Shown here piece by piece: positions 17,011 through 24,270 of a DNA stretch of 64,000 nt. A model generated the notes under the pieces. That model had not been told where the DNA came from and searched no databases. It worked only from the letters and a program-made list of their open reading frames with translations. Each line of letters starts with the position of its first letter. Positions within the stretch are counted from its first letter, which is position 1. The stretch spans positions 1 through 64,000 of the forward strand of contig JAOZFG010000028.1 in NCBI GenBank assembly GCA_027491435.1, read 5' to 3'. Source of the DNA: Thermoproteota archaeon (lineage in GTDB: Archaea; Korarchaeota; Korarchaeia; Korarchaeales; Korarchaeaceae). The position numbers and the translations under genes were made by a program.

Positions 17011-18504
17011 ATGAAGTACCTCTTTCTCCTGTCGTTGCTCCTGCTTTTCCCCGTAGAGGCCTCAGCCGCTCCTATCAGGGCCGTTAACACCTTCCACCTT
17101 AACTTGAAGGGGACAGTGAGGTCGATGGACCTCTCGAAGGATGGGAGTAAGCTTGCTATGGGCACGATTTGGCTTGAAAACAACGCCTTGAAGGGAGAGC
17201 TCTACGTGATCTCCTACGACAACGGGGCCAAGCTGTGGAGCCGAGAGGGAGTTTGGCTCAAGGTAAGCTGGTCCCCTGATGGGAGGTTGGCGGCTGCCGA
17301 GTACGACAGCTCCAAAGGGTTGAGGGTATCTGTTTTTTCGGGTGACGGGGATCTTTTGTTCAGGAGCGGCTGGCACCCGGTCTCTTCGAACCCCGGGTAC
17401 CAGTCAACCTACTTCAGGTGGTCCCCTCACGGAAAGGGCTTCATCTACGTGTACGGATATCCAGTTAGGAGGGGGCTCGTGTTTTACGGGAACTCCTTAG
17501 TGCTGGAGCTGAGCGACCAGTACATTGATCCAATGTGGTCTGTTAACGACGAACTCCTAATTAACTGCCCATCTAAAGGTTACCTAGTTAACTCGTCTGG
17601 CGCCTTTACCCTTGACGGCTTCCCGCTCTGGTGGTCCCCGGACGGGGAGATGTACTTCCTGGTTAAGGGAAACGTGCAGGTGATTAGCAGGTCTGGCAGG
17701 AAGCTCCTGGAGATAAGGGGCAGAGGGTCTCCCGCCCTAGGGGGCTGGTCCCCCAACTCCGACATAGTTTGGGTGACTAAGTCCAGCGGAGAGGTGAGCT
17801 TGACCTTCTACGATTTAAACGGGAACGTCATAAAGAAGGAGAGCTATAAGCCATCTGAGCTTGAGCTCTCTTGGCTGGATAGCGACGCTTACGTACTAGC
17901 TTCCTGCGTAAAGGAAAGCGGTGAGCTCAAGGTATACTACTACAAGGGGTTTAGTAACGTGTGGAAATATGAGAGGCGCCTGAGGATCTCAGGTCCCATC
18001 AGGAAGATTAAGTTGAGGGCGATGGAGGAGGGAAACAGGGTGCTGGTGCACGTCAAGTACCTGACGAACACCGTTAACAGCACCTGCTCGATCCTAGATA
18101 GAAGGGGTAACCTCATATGGAGCGAAGATAACTACCTGGAGCCTGTAAACACGGATTACGGGGTGCTAGCCTATAAGTACGTGGGGAGGAGCATAAGGGT
18201 GGACTTGATAACCTGGAACGGACACATGATACAGTTGAGCAGCTTGTCTAGGAGCATATTCTGGAGGCCTCCAGCCTTCGTAGCCTACAGTTGGATGGGC
18301 AGATCCGTGCACGGTCAGCTAGGACCCATCTACGAGAGGACCGTGGTAGAGGGGTATAGGTTAGAGGGGCCCTCCCCAGTCCCTGAGAAAGAGGGAAGGT
18401 TAACTGATGTGGTAAACGAACTCATTGAGTTATTGAGGGAGAACAAGCTCATGGTGCTTGTAGCGGTAGCGCTGATCGTCATAGTCCTGGTGAGGAGGAG
18501 GTAG
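17011..18504 (+). CDS. secreted membrane-anchored beta-propeller protein
   Basis: This 497-residue protein begins with a signal peptide (MKYLFLLSLLLLFPVEASA) and ends with a single membrane helix (LMVLVAVALIVIVLV) plus a basic RRR tail, so it is anchored outside the cell. Between them are WD40/TolB-like repeats (SWSPDGRLAAAEY, RWSPHGKGFIYVY, WWSPDGEMYFL, WSPNSDIVWV). I chose ATG 17011 because GGAGGTG lies at 17001-17007 and the signal peptide begins there; an upstream frame start at 16972 is less likely. The function is unknown; a binding or scaffold role is inferred. It is divergent from the S9 peptidase. Confidence 0.82.
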   Translation: MKYLFLLSLLLLFPVEASAAPIRAVNTFHLNLKGTVRSMDLSKDGSKLAMGTIWLENNALKGELYVISYDNGAKLWSREGVWLKVSWSPDGRLAAAEYDSSKGLRVSVFSGDGDLLFRSGWHPVSSNPGYQSTYFRWSPHGKGFIYVYGYPVRRGLVFYGNSLVLELSDQYIDPMWSVNDELLINCPSKGYLVNSSGAFTLDGFPLWWSPDGEMYFLVKGNVQVISRSGRKLLEIRGRGSPALGGWSPNSDIVWVTKSSGEVSLTFYDLNGNVIKKESYKPSELELSWLDSDAYVLASCVKESGELKVYYYKGFSNVWKYERRLRISGPIRKIKLRAMEEGNRVLVHVKYLTNTVNSTCSILDRRGNLIWSEDNYLEPVNTDYGVLAYKYVGRSIRVDLITWNGHMIQLSSLSRSIFWRPPAFVAYSWMGRSVHGQLGPIYERTVVEGYRLEGPSPVPEKEGRLTDVVNELIELLRENKLMVLVAVALIVIVLVRRR

Positions 18505-18770
18505 CCCCCCACCAATTTTGTTGGTAAGTGTCCAAAAAACCGTCACCAATTTTAGTAAATGCCCCCGTTGAGGGGCGACCTGTTGTCCTGAGCTGCTCCG
18601 GTTCCCAGCCTTTCAATCAGCCCCGAGCCTTAAACCCCACCGCCCTTTATTCGTTTAAAGAGATTTTCCCTTTGGTACACACAAACGGGTTTGGTTCACC
18701 CGCAGCCTAGCGCTGCGTTGACGTCTATTTATGTGAGGGCTTCCCCTCATAAAGTTTGGTGAGCCTCCCC
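18505..18770. other. 266-base intergenic region
   Basis: There is no gene. CACCAATTTT occurs twice, near 18509 and 18544, with partial identity after it. A GAGG-rich/CCTC-rich inverted pair lies near 18735-18775 at the dcd 3' end and may act in transcript ending. Confidence 0.3.
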
Positions 18771-19298
18771 TCAGCCCAACCTCTTAGGCAGGGTCACCCC
18801 TCTCTGCCCCTGGTAAGTGCCGCTGTAAGGCCTCTGCACCGGCCTATCGGTCCTGAAGAAGACCACGTGTAGGAACCTTATGCCCCTGTACAGCTTCACC
18901 GGCGCCGGCCTAGTCCACATTACCTCTATGGTCAGCTGTCCCTCAAAGCCGGCGTCTATGAGGGTGGGAGGAGCTACGAAGCCCCACCTGGCTATGGATG
19001 AGCGGAGGCCGCATAAAGCCGCTACGTAGTTAGGAAGCTTGACGTGCTCCTCGGTTACCAGTAGAACTGAGGTGTTCCCAGGTATTATTATCCCTTCGTC
19101 GGGGATCTCCCTGACGGAGAAGTGCTTGGCCGGATCGTCTTTAGTGGGATCTATGACCTCGCCCCTGACCACGGGAAAGGCTATCTCCGAGCCTATCCTC
19201 ATGTCAACCCCGTTCTCCCTGATGGCGTCCTCGTAAAGGGGCTCTATAACCAGCTCCCCTTTTTCTATGAGCTCCCTCAGGGTGCCATCTGAGAGCAT
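18771..19298 (-). CDS. dcd: dCTP deaminase
   Basis: This is a 175-residue dCTP deaminase / dUTPase-family trimer. The conserved segments are ENGVDMRIG (about residues 28-36), SVLLVTEEHVKLP, the SSIARWGF and IDAGFEGQLTIE block (catalytic Glu in AGFEG) and the C-terminal PYSGTYQGQRGV. It converts dCTP to dUTP for thymidylate synthesis. A TATA-like TTTATTAAATC on the minus strand (about 19322-19332) lies about 29 bases before the ATG. Confidence 0.95.
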   Translation of the reverse strand: MLSDGTLRELIEKGELVIEPLYEDAIRENGVDMRIGSEIAFPVVRGEVIDPTKDDPAKHFSVREIPDEGIIIPGNTSVLLVTEEHVKLPNYVAALCGLRSSIARWGFVAPPTLIDAGFEGQLTIEVMWTRPAPVKLYRGIRFLHVVFFRTDRPVQRPYSGTYQGQRGVTLPKRLG

Positions 19299-19566
19299 AG
19301 GAATCCCCCATCTTTCCCTCAGATTTAATAAAAATGGATTTTTGAAGTCAGGCGTAAGCCCCCTTTAACGGGACAGGGCTGTAAAAGGATCAGCGACGGG
19401 GCTTTGATGAGCGGGTGACAGCCAGACTAGGTAAGGTCTCCAGAAGTTCGTGTTATGAAAGGTAGGAGGGAGCTTAAACTTCAGAAGCTTTTAAGAGTTC
19501 ACATTCGCAGCATTAGGTTAGCGGGTTTGAACATCATCTTTTTAATTATAACCGAGTTAACTGAGT

Positions 19567-19797
19567 ATGCCGTTGAGGGTCACTGTCGATAGGAAGGCGT
19601 GCCTTGCCTGCGGGGCGGCCCCTAGCGTATGTCCTGATGTCTTCGTTCTGGACGGTAAGAATAGGGTCGTTGACAAGTACTCGGTGAGCTTGACTGATGC
19701 CGTGTCAGTTGGCGAGGTGCCAGATGAGCTAGGTGAGTGCGTTAAGAAGGCTGCGGAAATATGCCCAGTGAGTGCGATTAAAGTAGCTCCCATATAG
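19567..19797 (+). CDS. single-cluster ferredoxin with a variant cysteine motif
   Basis: This is a 76-residue ferredoxin. The first motif is CLACGAAPSVCP: cysteines at motif positions 1, 4 and 11, while position 7, normally a cluster ligand in CxxCxxC ferredoxins, is Ala. The distal half has GECVKKAAEICPVSAI, containing the remote ligand. Three classical ligands therefore remain, and Cys11 or a non-Cys group must complete a [4Fe-4S] cluster, or a [3Fe-4S] cluster forms. The sequence otherwise follows the Pyrococcus-type single-cluster fold. The ATG at 19567 has a TATA-like TTTTAATTA about 23 bases upstream, suggesting leaderless translation. Confidence 0.85.
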   Translation: MPLRVTVDRKACLACGAAPSVCPDVFVLDGKNRVVDKYSVSLTDAVSVGEVPDELGECVKKAAEICPVSAIKVAPI

Positions 19798-19888
19798 AGC
19801 TACCCCTTTACCTTATTTAAGCTCTTTACGCTCTCAGGAAGCGACCAAGTGTCGACGATGGGAAACGTCACTAGAGAAAGACGGCGCT

Positions 19889-19922
19889 GTCAACTTAAGG
19901 CACCCCCCACGTTAACCACTAG
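19889..19922 (+). repeat. dispersed intergenic element, copy A
   Basis: The 34 bases here share a gapped match with 23983-24018: CAACTTAA, then GC, a run of C, CA, G, and TTAACCACTAG. The first 11 bases, extended to 19884, also match 255-270 in inverted orientation as an exact 16-base word. Related CAACTTAA words lie inverted at 21481-21490. Confidence 0.5.
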
Positions 19923-19927
19923 TAGTA

Positions 19928-19947
19928 TTTCAGCCATCAGGCTGAAA
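19928..19947 (+). other. perfect short hairpin
   Basis: TTTCAGCC and GGCTGAAA pair perfectly (8 base pairs) around an ATCA loop. It stands in a gene-free stretch directly after the dispersed element. It could be part of a structured RNA or a mobile-element end. Confidence 0.5.
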
Positions 19948-20516
19948 GGTACTGACTCCCTCTGGTCATGTGGCTGACGAAGTTTAGCATGAACCCGTGA
20001 AGCCTTCTCAGCCGTTAGCGGGCAGCCCGAGAATAATTAACTTGTTAGACCAAAGTTCAATTCGGATAGGGATTCCGTCAACTTAGGCCCGTTTAAGTCC
20101 GTTTATGCTGTGTAAACGAAAGGGCCTTCTCGTCGGAGGGCAGCCTGAGGTCAAGATCACACCTCTGGGTGGCGCTGAACCCACGTTAAGGGTCTTAAAG
20201 ACTTTGAGGCAGGCCTCTAGAGGATTCACGAATACCTGAAACGCTTAGAGCGTAAGTTTAAGAGAATAATGAGAGGATTATAGAGTAGGGGGTTGGGAGC
20301 TCTCGAAGATACCTTCCTCTCCCCCCTGAGAGCAGGTTGGGTGGGGTGGGTCTGAGCCTTCGGGAGGGGTGAAGACTGCCCAGGTTGATGCCGGTAAAAA
20401 GGTGGATCAAAGGCGGCTACGCGGATCATCGCCATTCGTCCTCAATAATCGTGCTCTTCAGCTTTCATACCGTGGGGCGCACAACATGGACGGAAAGATT
20501 GGCCAGGGGGAGCTAG

Positions 20517-20918
20517 TTGAGCTGGAGAGAGTCAGATAACTTAAAGAGGAGGGGGAGAGCTTTTCTGGAACTGGCAGAGTACAGCTTATCCAGAGGGTTC
20601 TATGACATGGCTGTGTTTCACGCTCATCAAGCCGTAGAACTATTCGTCAAAGGGGTGCTATTGGATGTGATCGGCACCTACCCGAGAACCCACGATCTAA
20701 TGGAGTTGTTGGATGAGTGGCTTTCCGAGAGGTGCGAACTGGTATCTAAACTCCTGGACGAGAGGGGAGAGAAAATAGAGCACCTGACAGACGCTTACTT
20801 CAGCTCCAGATACGGAGGGAGGAACTTCAGACGTGAGCTAGCTAGCTCCTTCGTTGAACTGGCCAGGGAGGTGCTGAGGGTTGCGAGCCTATGTGAGGAA
20901 GAGGGTGAAGAGGGCTGA
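20517..20918 (+). CDS. HEPN-domain protein
   Basis: This 133-residue HEPN protein has the helices AVFHAHQAVELFVKGVLL (about residues 34-51), the turn GTYPRTHDLMELLDEW, and a late SSRYGGRNFRREL. This is the TM0613/sacsin-like class. The Rx4-6H RNase motif of toxic HEPNs is absent, so it may not cut RNA. The TTG start has AGGGGGAG about 5 bases upstream. It overlaps the nucleotidyltransferase gene by 38 bases if that gene starts at 20881. Confidence 0.88.
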   Translation: MSWRESDNLKRRGRAFLELAEYSLSRGFYDMAVFHAHQAVELFVKGVLLDVIGTYPRTHDLMELLDEWLSERCELVSKLLDERGEKIEHLTDAYFSSRYGGRNFRRELASSFVELAREVLRVASLCEEEGEEG

Positions 20919-21234
20919 GATGGTGAAGAGGTGGAGGGAATACGTCAGGAGGATAGCAGACTCGGCTAGAGAGGTACTAGGTGACGTGGAAGTTTACGTA
21001 TTCGGTAGTGCCGTGGAGGGGAAGCTCACAGCCTCTTCCGATGTAGATCTTCTTATTGTGTGCGAGAGAGCCCCTGAGGACTTCGAAGAGTACGAGGATC
21101 TCAAGGAGAAGGTGCTGAAGGGTGCCGGTGTGAGTACTAGAGCCCCCTTTCAGCTGCACATAGTGGATAAGGAAGGGGCTAAGTTTTACCTGGAGAACCT
21201 GAGGGTGACGGTTGAGAGGGTCTACCCGGACTGA
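20881..21234 (+). CDS. minimal nucleotidyltransferase (MNT)
   Basis: This protein of 117 residues (104 if started at ATG 20920) has the nucleotidyltransferase core: VYVFGSAVEGKLTASSDVDLLIV, with the GS pair and the DxD metal-binding Asp residues. It is paired with the upstream HEPN gene. HEPN/MNT pairs work as toxin-antitoxin modules in some cases, with the MNT modifying the HEPN partner. The two possible starts are TTG 20881 (inside HEPN) and ATG 20920 (2 bases after the HEPN stop). Confidence 0.87.
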   Translation: MRAYVRKRVKRAEMVKRWREYVRRIADSAREVLGDVEVYVFGSAVEGKLTASSDVDLLIVCERAPEDFEEYEDLKEKVLKGAGVSTRAPFQLHIVDKEGAKFYLENLRVTVERVYPD

Positions 21235-21606
21235 GGATATGGAGCTTACAGGGCATGTCTTAGTCTCCTACTAGGCATGGGATGAGCGGGTTGAAGGGGC
21301 TAGTGGTCAAGATAAGACAGGTCAAGGGCCGAATCTATTTAAATAAGCGCTGCTCCAATGAGCTAAGAAGGCTTCAGTTCGTCCTGAACTTCATTATTGT
21401 CTCTCAAAGGGGTCAATAAGCTGCTGATCGGCCTAATGGCTAGAAAGCCTTACTGTACTGTAGTTGAAGCTTAGAGCAGCCTTAAGTTGGCGACACCAGT
21501 TCTGTAGGGGGACGCAGCAACTTTAAGTTAAGCGTTAACCTCTAAAAAGGGATGTTTTAGGGTTAGCGGTTCCCTATACTATAGCTAATAGGGAGCCCAA
21601 CTACAG
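21235..21606. other. 372-base region without a gene
   Basis: No coding sequence is supported. CCAACTTAAG appears inverted at 21481-21490 and a related CTTTAAGTTAAG word lies at 21514-21525, both resembling the start of the dispersed element at 19889 and 23983. No tRNA-like fold is recognised. Confidence 0.35.
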
Positions 21607-22431
21607 CTAGACCTCCTTTCCTATGATTAACTCAACCCCCTTCTCCTTAGCTTTCGCCCTAAGATCCTTAGCCACCTTAGAGTCAGCCGTCTCTACTATC
21701 AGGAAGAGCTTAGCCTTCTTCCCGTAAATCCTCTCGGCTATTTCGGCCTTCCTTAGTAGCTTATCCAACTCGTCTGGCTCCGCGTAGGCGGTGACCTCAC
21801 CCACTATTAGGGGATCTTCCAGGAATATATCTACCTCCTCTCCGTCCAGCACCGTCGATTTTAGCTCGGCCCCCTCAGGTATATCACCATATTTCCTCAG
21901 GAGCTCGGTTAAGAACGTCCTGACGAACTGCTCGAAGGTTACACCGGCGAACTTACTGAGCTGGGAGAAGCCGTACATCATAGCGCTCTTGAGGCCTTCC
22001 AGCGCCCTTTCAGTGGAGCTCTGCCTCTCTTTAATCTCCTTTATCACTTCAAGCATTTTGTTGAAGTCTTCCCTGAGCTTCTGCTGCTCCTGCTTCAGCT
22101 CCTTGATCTCCTGCCAGATCTTCTTCTGTTCCTGCTTGATGGCCTTGATCTCCTGCCAGATCTTAGTCTGCTCCTCCTTCAGCTCCTTTATCTCCTGCTT
22201 CAGCTCCTTGATCTCCTGCCAGATCTTCTTCTGTTCCTGCTTGATGGCCTTGATCTCCTGCCAGATCTTAGTCTGCTCCTCCGCGAGCTTGGCCATCTGT
22301 TCAGCCAGCACTCCTATCTGAGCTGAGACTAGCACCTCCTCCGGTATGTACTTGATCAGCTTCTTGACCAGGTCCTTAGCCAACTCTGGATTTTCCTCTA
22401 TCTCCTTTGATAGCTCCTTTATCACCGACAT
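21607..22431 (-). CDS. DUF3782-like coiled-coil nuclease with internal repeats
   Basis: This is a 274-residue protein. Residues about 50-150 form a long coiled coil of Trp-containing heptads (EEQTKIWQEIKAIKQEQ, KKIWQEIKELKQE), repeated almost exactly. The C-terminus is PD-(D/E)XK-like: GEEVDIFLEDPLIVGEVTAY, then KKAKLFLIVETADSKVAK. A second architecture of the same type is at 12036-12644, but the sequence differs. I chose ATG 22431 because TTTAATTTATGG (minus strand, centred near 22457) lies 26 bases upstream; an upstream extension to 22521 lacks support. Function unknown; DNA handling is inferred from the fold. Confidence 0.83.
   Translation of the reverse strand: MSVIKELSKEIEENPELAKDLVKKLIKYIPEEVLVSAQIGVLAEQMAKLAEEQTKIWQEIKAIKQEQKKIWQEIKELKQEIKELKEEQTKIWQEIKAIKQEQKKIWQEIKELKQEQQKLREDFNKMLEVIKEIKERQSSTERALEGLKSAMMYGFSQLSKFAGVTFEQFVRTFLTELLRKYGDIPEGAELKSTVLDGEEVDIFLEDPLIVGEVTAYAEPDELDKLLRKAEIAERIYGKKAKLFLIVETADSKVAKDLRAKAKEKGVELIIGKEV
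22087..22282 (-). repeat. 91-base direct repeat in coding sequence
   Basis: 22087-22177 and 22192-22282 are identical over 91 bases, offset by 105 bases (35 residues, five heptads). The identity extends to the third codon positions, so the duplication is recent or maintained by recombination. It is coding and has no spacers, so it is not CRISPR. Confidence 0.9.
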
Positions 22432-22819
22432 CAGTAAGTAAACCCGTTGACCATAAATTAAAGTTATCATCCGCCTACGGGCAGGAAAACTTTGAGGGAT
22501 GTAGGAAGAATGAGGGCCCAAGTTAAACTGGATTCCCGCCTTGAAGGGGTGGTGAAGTGCTTTCTGAGGGTTGTCGCCCCCGTCCTCATGATTGGGCTTC
22601 AGTAATCATTTCAACTTGTTAGGCTGAAGGAGAAGAGGTTACAAGAAAGAGGAGTTTAAAAGGTGAAGATAAACGCCCCTATGTGTAACACGGCGCAGTG
22701 GGGTTTTCTTTTTAATGCTTGGGATTCCGGCCGCCTCGGGCCCTCCAACAATCCAGAAGGGCTAATTCTACCACCACAGGGGTCTCTCCGTTCAGAGAGG
22801 TAACTCTCCGTGAAGCCAT
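22432..22819. other. 388-base intergenic region
   Basis: No gene is supported. It holds the promoter of the coiled-coil nuclease near 22451-22463 (minus strand). The end near the protease gene has an imperfect repeat of CTCTCCGT around 22781-22810. A longer minus-strand frame across it (22656-22994) is an antisense shadow of the protease gene. Confidence 0.35.
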
Positions 22820-23653
22820 TTAGCCTTTGCCCTCCTGCCTTCCCACAGGAATGAACTCCACGCTCGGGACCTTGCTCTTCAACGGCTGAGGGTAGAGCTC
22901 CATTAAAGCGTACACTTCCTCGGGCACGTCGGTGCTGACGTTCAGTCCCAGGGATTTGGCCACCTCCACCGTTATCGGGTAGTCGTGGGTCCACCTTCCC
23001 TCGGTAAGGATCTCGGCAACCTCCTGCGCTTTTTCCCTCCCCATTTTATCCTCAAGGAGCCAGATTATCAGTTCCCTTACCTGTTTAATCGCCTTTTCAG
23101 CCACGTCAGCCAGTATCAGGGTTTGATCATCGACTTTCTCAGCTCCCTTCCTCTCTACGGCCTTCAATATGGAAGGCGCTGGGTACTGTCCCAGCTGCGG
23201 ATCCACAGGACCCAGGACGGCGTTGGGGTCCATCACTATCTCATCAGCCGCTAGAGCTATTAAAGTGCCGCCGCTCATGGCGTAGTGCGGGACTATCACC
23301 GTGGTCTTGGCCGGGTGGTTCTTTAAGGCCCTGGCTATCTGAGTTGCCGCCAGAGCTAGGCCGCCGGGCGTGTGTATTATCAAGTCTATTGGAGTGTCCT
23401 TGGGGGTGGCCCTTATGGCCCTCAACACCTTCTCCGAGTCGTCTATGTCTATGTACCTGTAGAAGGGTATCCCGAAGAGGCCTATAGACTCCTCCCTGTG
23501 TATGAGAGTTATTACATTGCTTTTCCTCTTCTTGCCTAATAGCTGTAAAACGCTCTTCCTAGCGTTGTTTAGTGAGTAGTACTTCATTTGAGGGGCCATC
23601 AACAGGTAGAATATGAATAGCCACCATATGAGGGAGATAGGGTCGAACCACAT
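22820..23653 (-). CDS. membrane ClpP-fold serine protease, SDH/DUF114 family
   Basis: This 277-residue protein has a membrane helix at the N-terminus (LIWWLFIFYLLMA), then a Clp-fold core: LIIHTPGGLALAATQIARAL, the nucleophile region VPHYAMSGGTLIALAADEIVMD (Ser in MSGG), and NAVLGPVDPQLGQYPA. The family is often annotated as a serine dehydrogenase proteinase. The second half is helical and charged (DVAEKAIKQVRELIIWLLED). It likely degrades membrane-proximal proteins. Confidence 0.88.
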   Translation of the reverse strand: MWFDPISLIWWLFIFYLLMAPQMKYYSLNNARKSVLQLLGKKRKSNVITLIHREESIGLFGIPFYRYIDIDDSEKVLRAIRATPKDTPIDLIIHTPGGLALAATQIARALKNHPAKTTVIVPHYAMSGGTLIALAADEIVMDPNAVLGPVDPQLGQYPAPSILKAVERKGAEKVDDQTLILADVAEKAIKQVRELIIWLLEDKMGREKAQEVAEILTEGRWTHDYPITVEVAKSLGLNVSTDVPEEVYALMELYPQPLKSKVPSVEFIPVGRQEGKG

Positions 23654-23982
23654 AGCTTGTGTCGGAAGGTATACCTTTTCAGTTTTTGTTTTCTGAACAT
23701 AAGGCTCATCAGTATCGGAAGGACAAATATGAGGTTTGACAGATTTTAGAGATTTCTTGGATTTGTAAATAAAGTTATCTCAATGAAGTTAACTATACTA
23801 ATAAATGAAACCTTAATTCCTTTGGCTTATGCACTGGGATTTAATGTGAGAAGACGTTAGATAAATTGGAATTATTTAGTCTTACAATCATAATATTATA
23901 ATTGTATCAGCAGCAAAATCAATAACATTAGTTATTTTACCCATTTAAATAAGATAGAGAGAAAGATAAAAGATCTATGCTG

Positions 23983-24018
23983 GCCAACTTAAAGCCGCCC
24001 CCATGCTTTAACCACTAG
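23983..24018 (+). repeat. dispersed intergenic element, copy B
   Basis: 36 bases match copy A at 19889-19922 with a small gap: CAACTTAA, GC, a C run, CA, G, TTAACCACTAG. Copy B lies at the join of the AT-rich stretch and the more GC-rich part of the region downstream of the membrane-protein gene. Confidence 0.5.
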
Positions 24019-24161
24019 CTCCTCTCGCCCCCGCTCATCATGTGTCTATCAGGTAGGTAGGTTGTATCACTCGCTGACGCCCTTCTTCTTGACCTTCCAT
24101 ACCAATTTCTCACCTTACGGCTCTCCTAACGTCAGTAAATCTCTGGCCGACACGTCTGAGA

Positions 24162-24176
24162 CTTTAGATCCTAAAG
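24162..24176. other. short palindrome
   Basis: CTTTAG-ATC-CTAAAG is a 6-base-pair inverted repeat with a 3-base centre, about 95 bases past the 3' end of the membrane-protein gene. It may help end the cmr transcript or bind a protein. Confidence 0.3.
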
Positions 24177-24270
24177 GGAGAACAGGATATATGCTATGAC
24201 TATATAGATCTGCTCTCTAAAGAGTTGACATCGTTAATACATCCTCTCCTCTTTTTGACTTTTATTACTA

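Larger units (their letters stand above)
19798..20516. other. 719-base region without a gene
   Basis: I find no coding sequence. Features seen: a repeat-like element at 19889-19922 (see the repeat entry), a perfect 8-base-pair hairpin at 19928-19947, a CCTCTAGAGG palindrome at 20214-20223, and a purine-rich stretch before the HEPN gene. A minus-strand open frame of 69 codons (20226-20435) has low-complexity Pro/Ser-rich sequence and is not credible. The region may hold a non-coding RNA, but I recognise no tRNA, rRNA or SRP motif. Confidence 0.4.
23654..24270. other. 617-base AT-rich intergenic region
   Basis: No gene is supported. 23690-23980 is AT-rich, unlike the flanking chromosome, and merges in character with the AT-rich gene downstream. 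The second copy of the dispersed element is at 23983-24018 and an imperfect hairpin CTTTAG-ATC-CTAAAG at 24162-24176. The protease TATA-like GGTATACC lies near 23668-23675. I see no repeated CRISPR-like units. Confidence 0.4.

Noticed and set aside
19400..19440. TGATGA-like word suggesting a C/D box RNA
   Set aside because: No matching CTGA D box at a suitable distance is present.
20226..20435. Minus-strand 69-codon frame in the gap before the HEPN gene
   Set aside because: It is low complexity with no recognisable domain, and no promoter spacing supports it.
22087..22282. Regular repeats suggesting a CRISPR array
   Set aside because: The repeats are in frame, encode coiled-coil heptads and have no spacer-length unique segments between short repeats.
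22656..22994. Minus-strand frame of 112 codons beside the protease gene
   Set aside because: It overlaps the protease gene in another frame of the same strand and has Gly/Pro/Arg-rich shadow composition.
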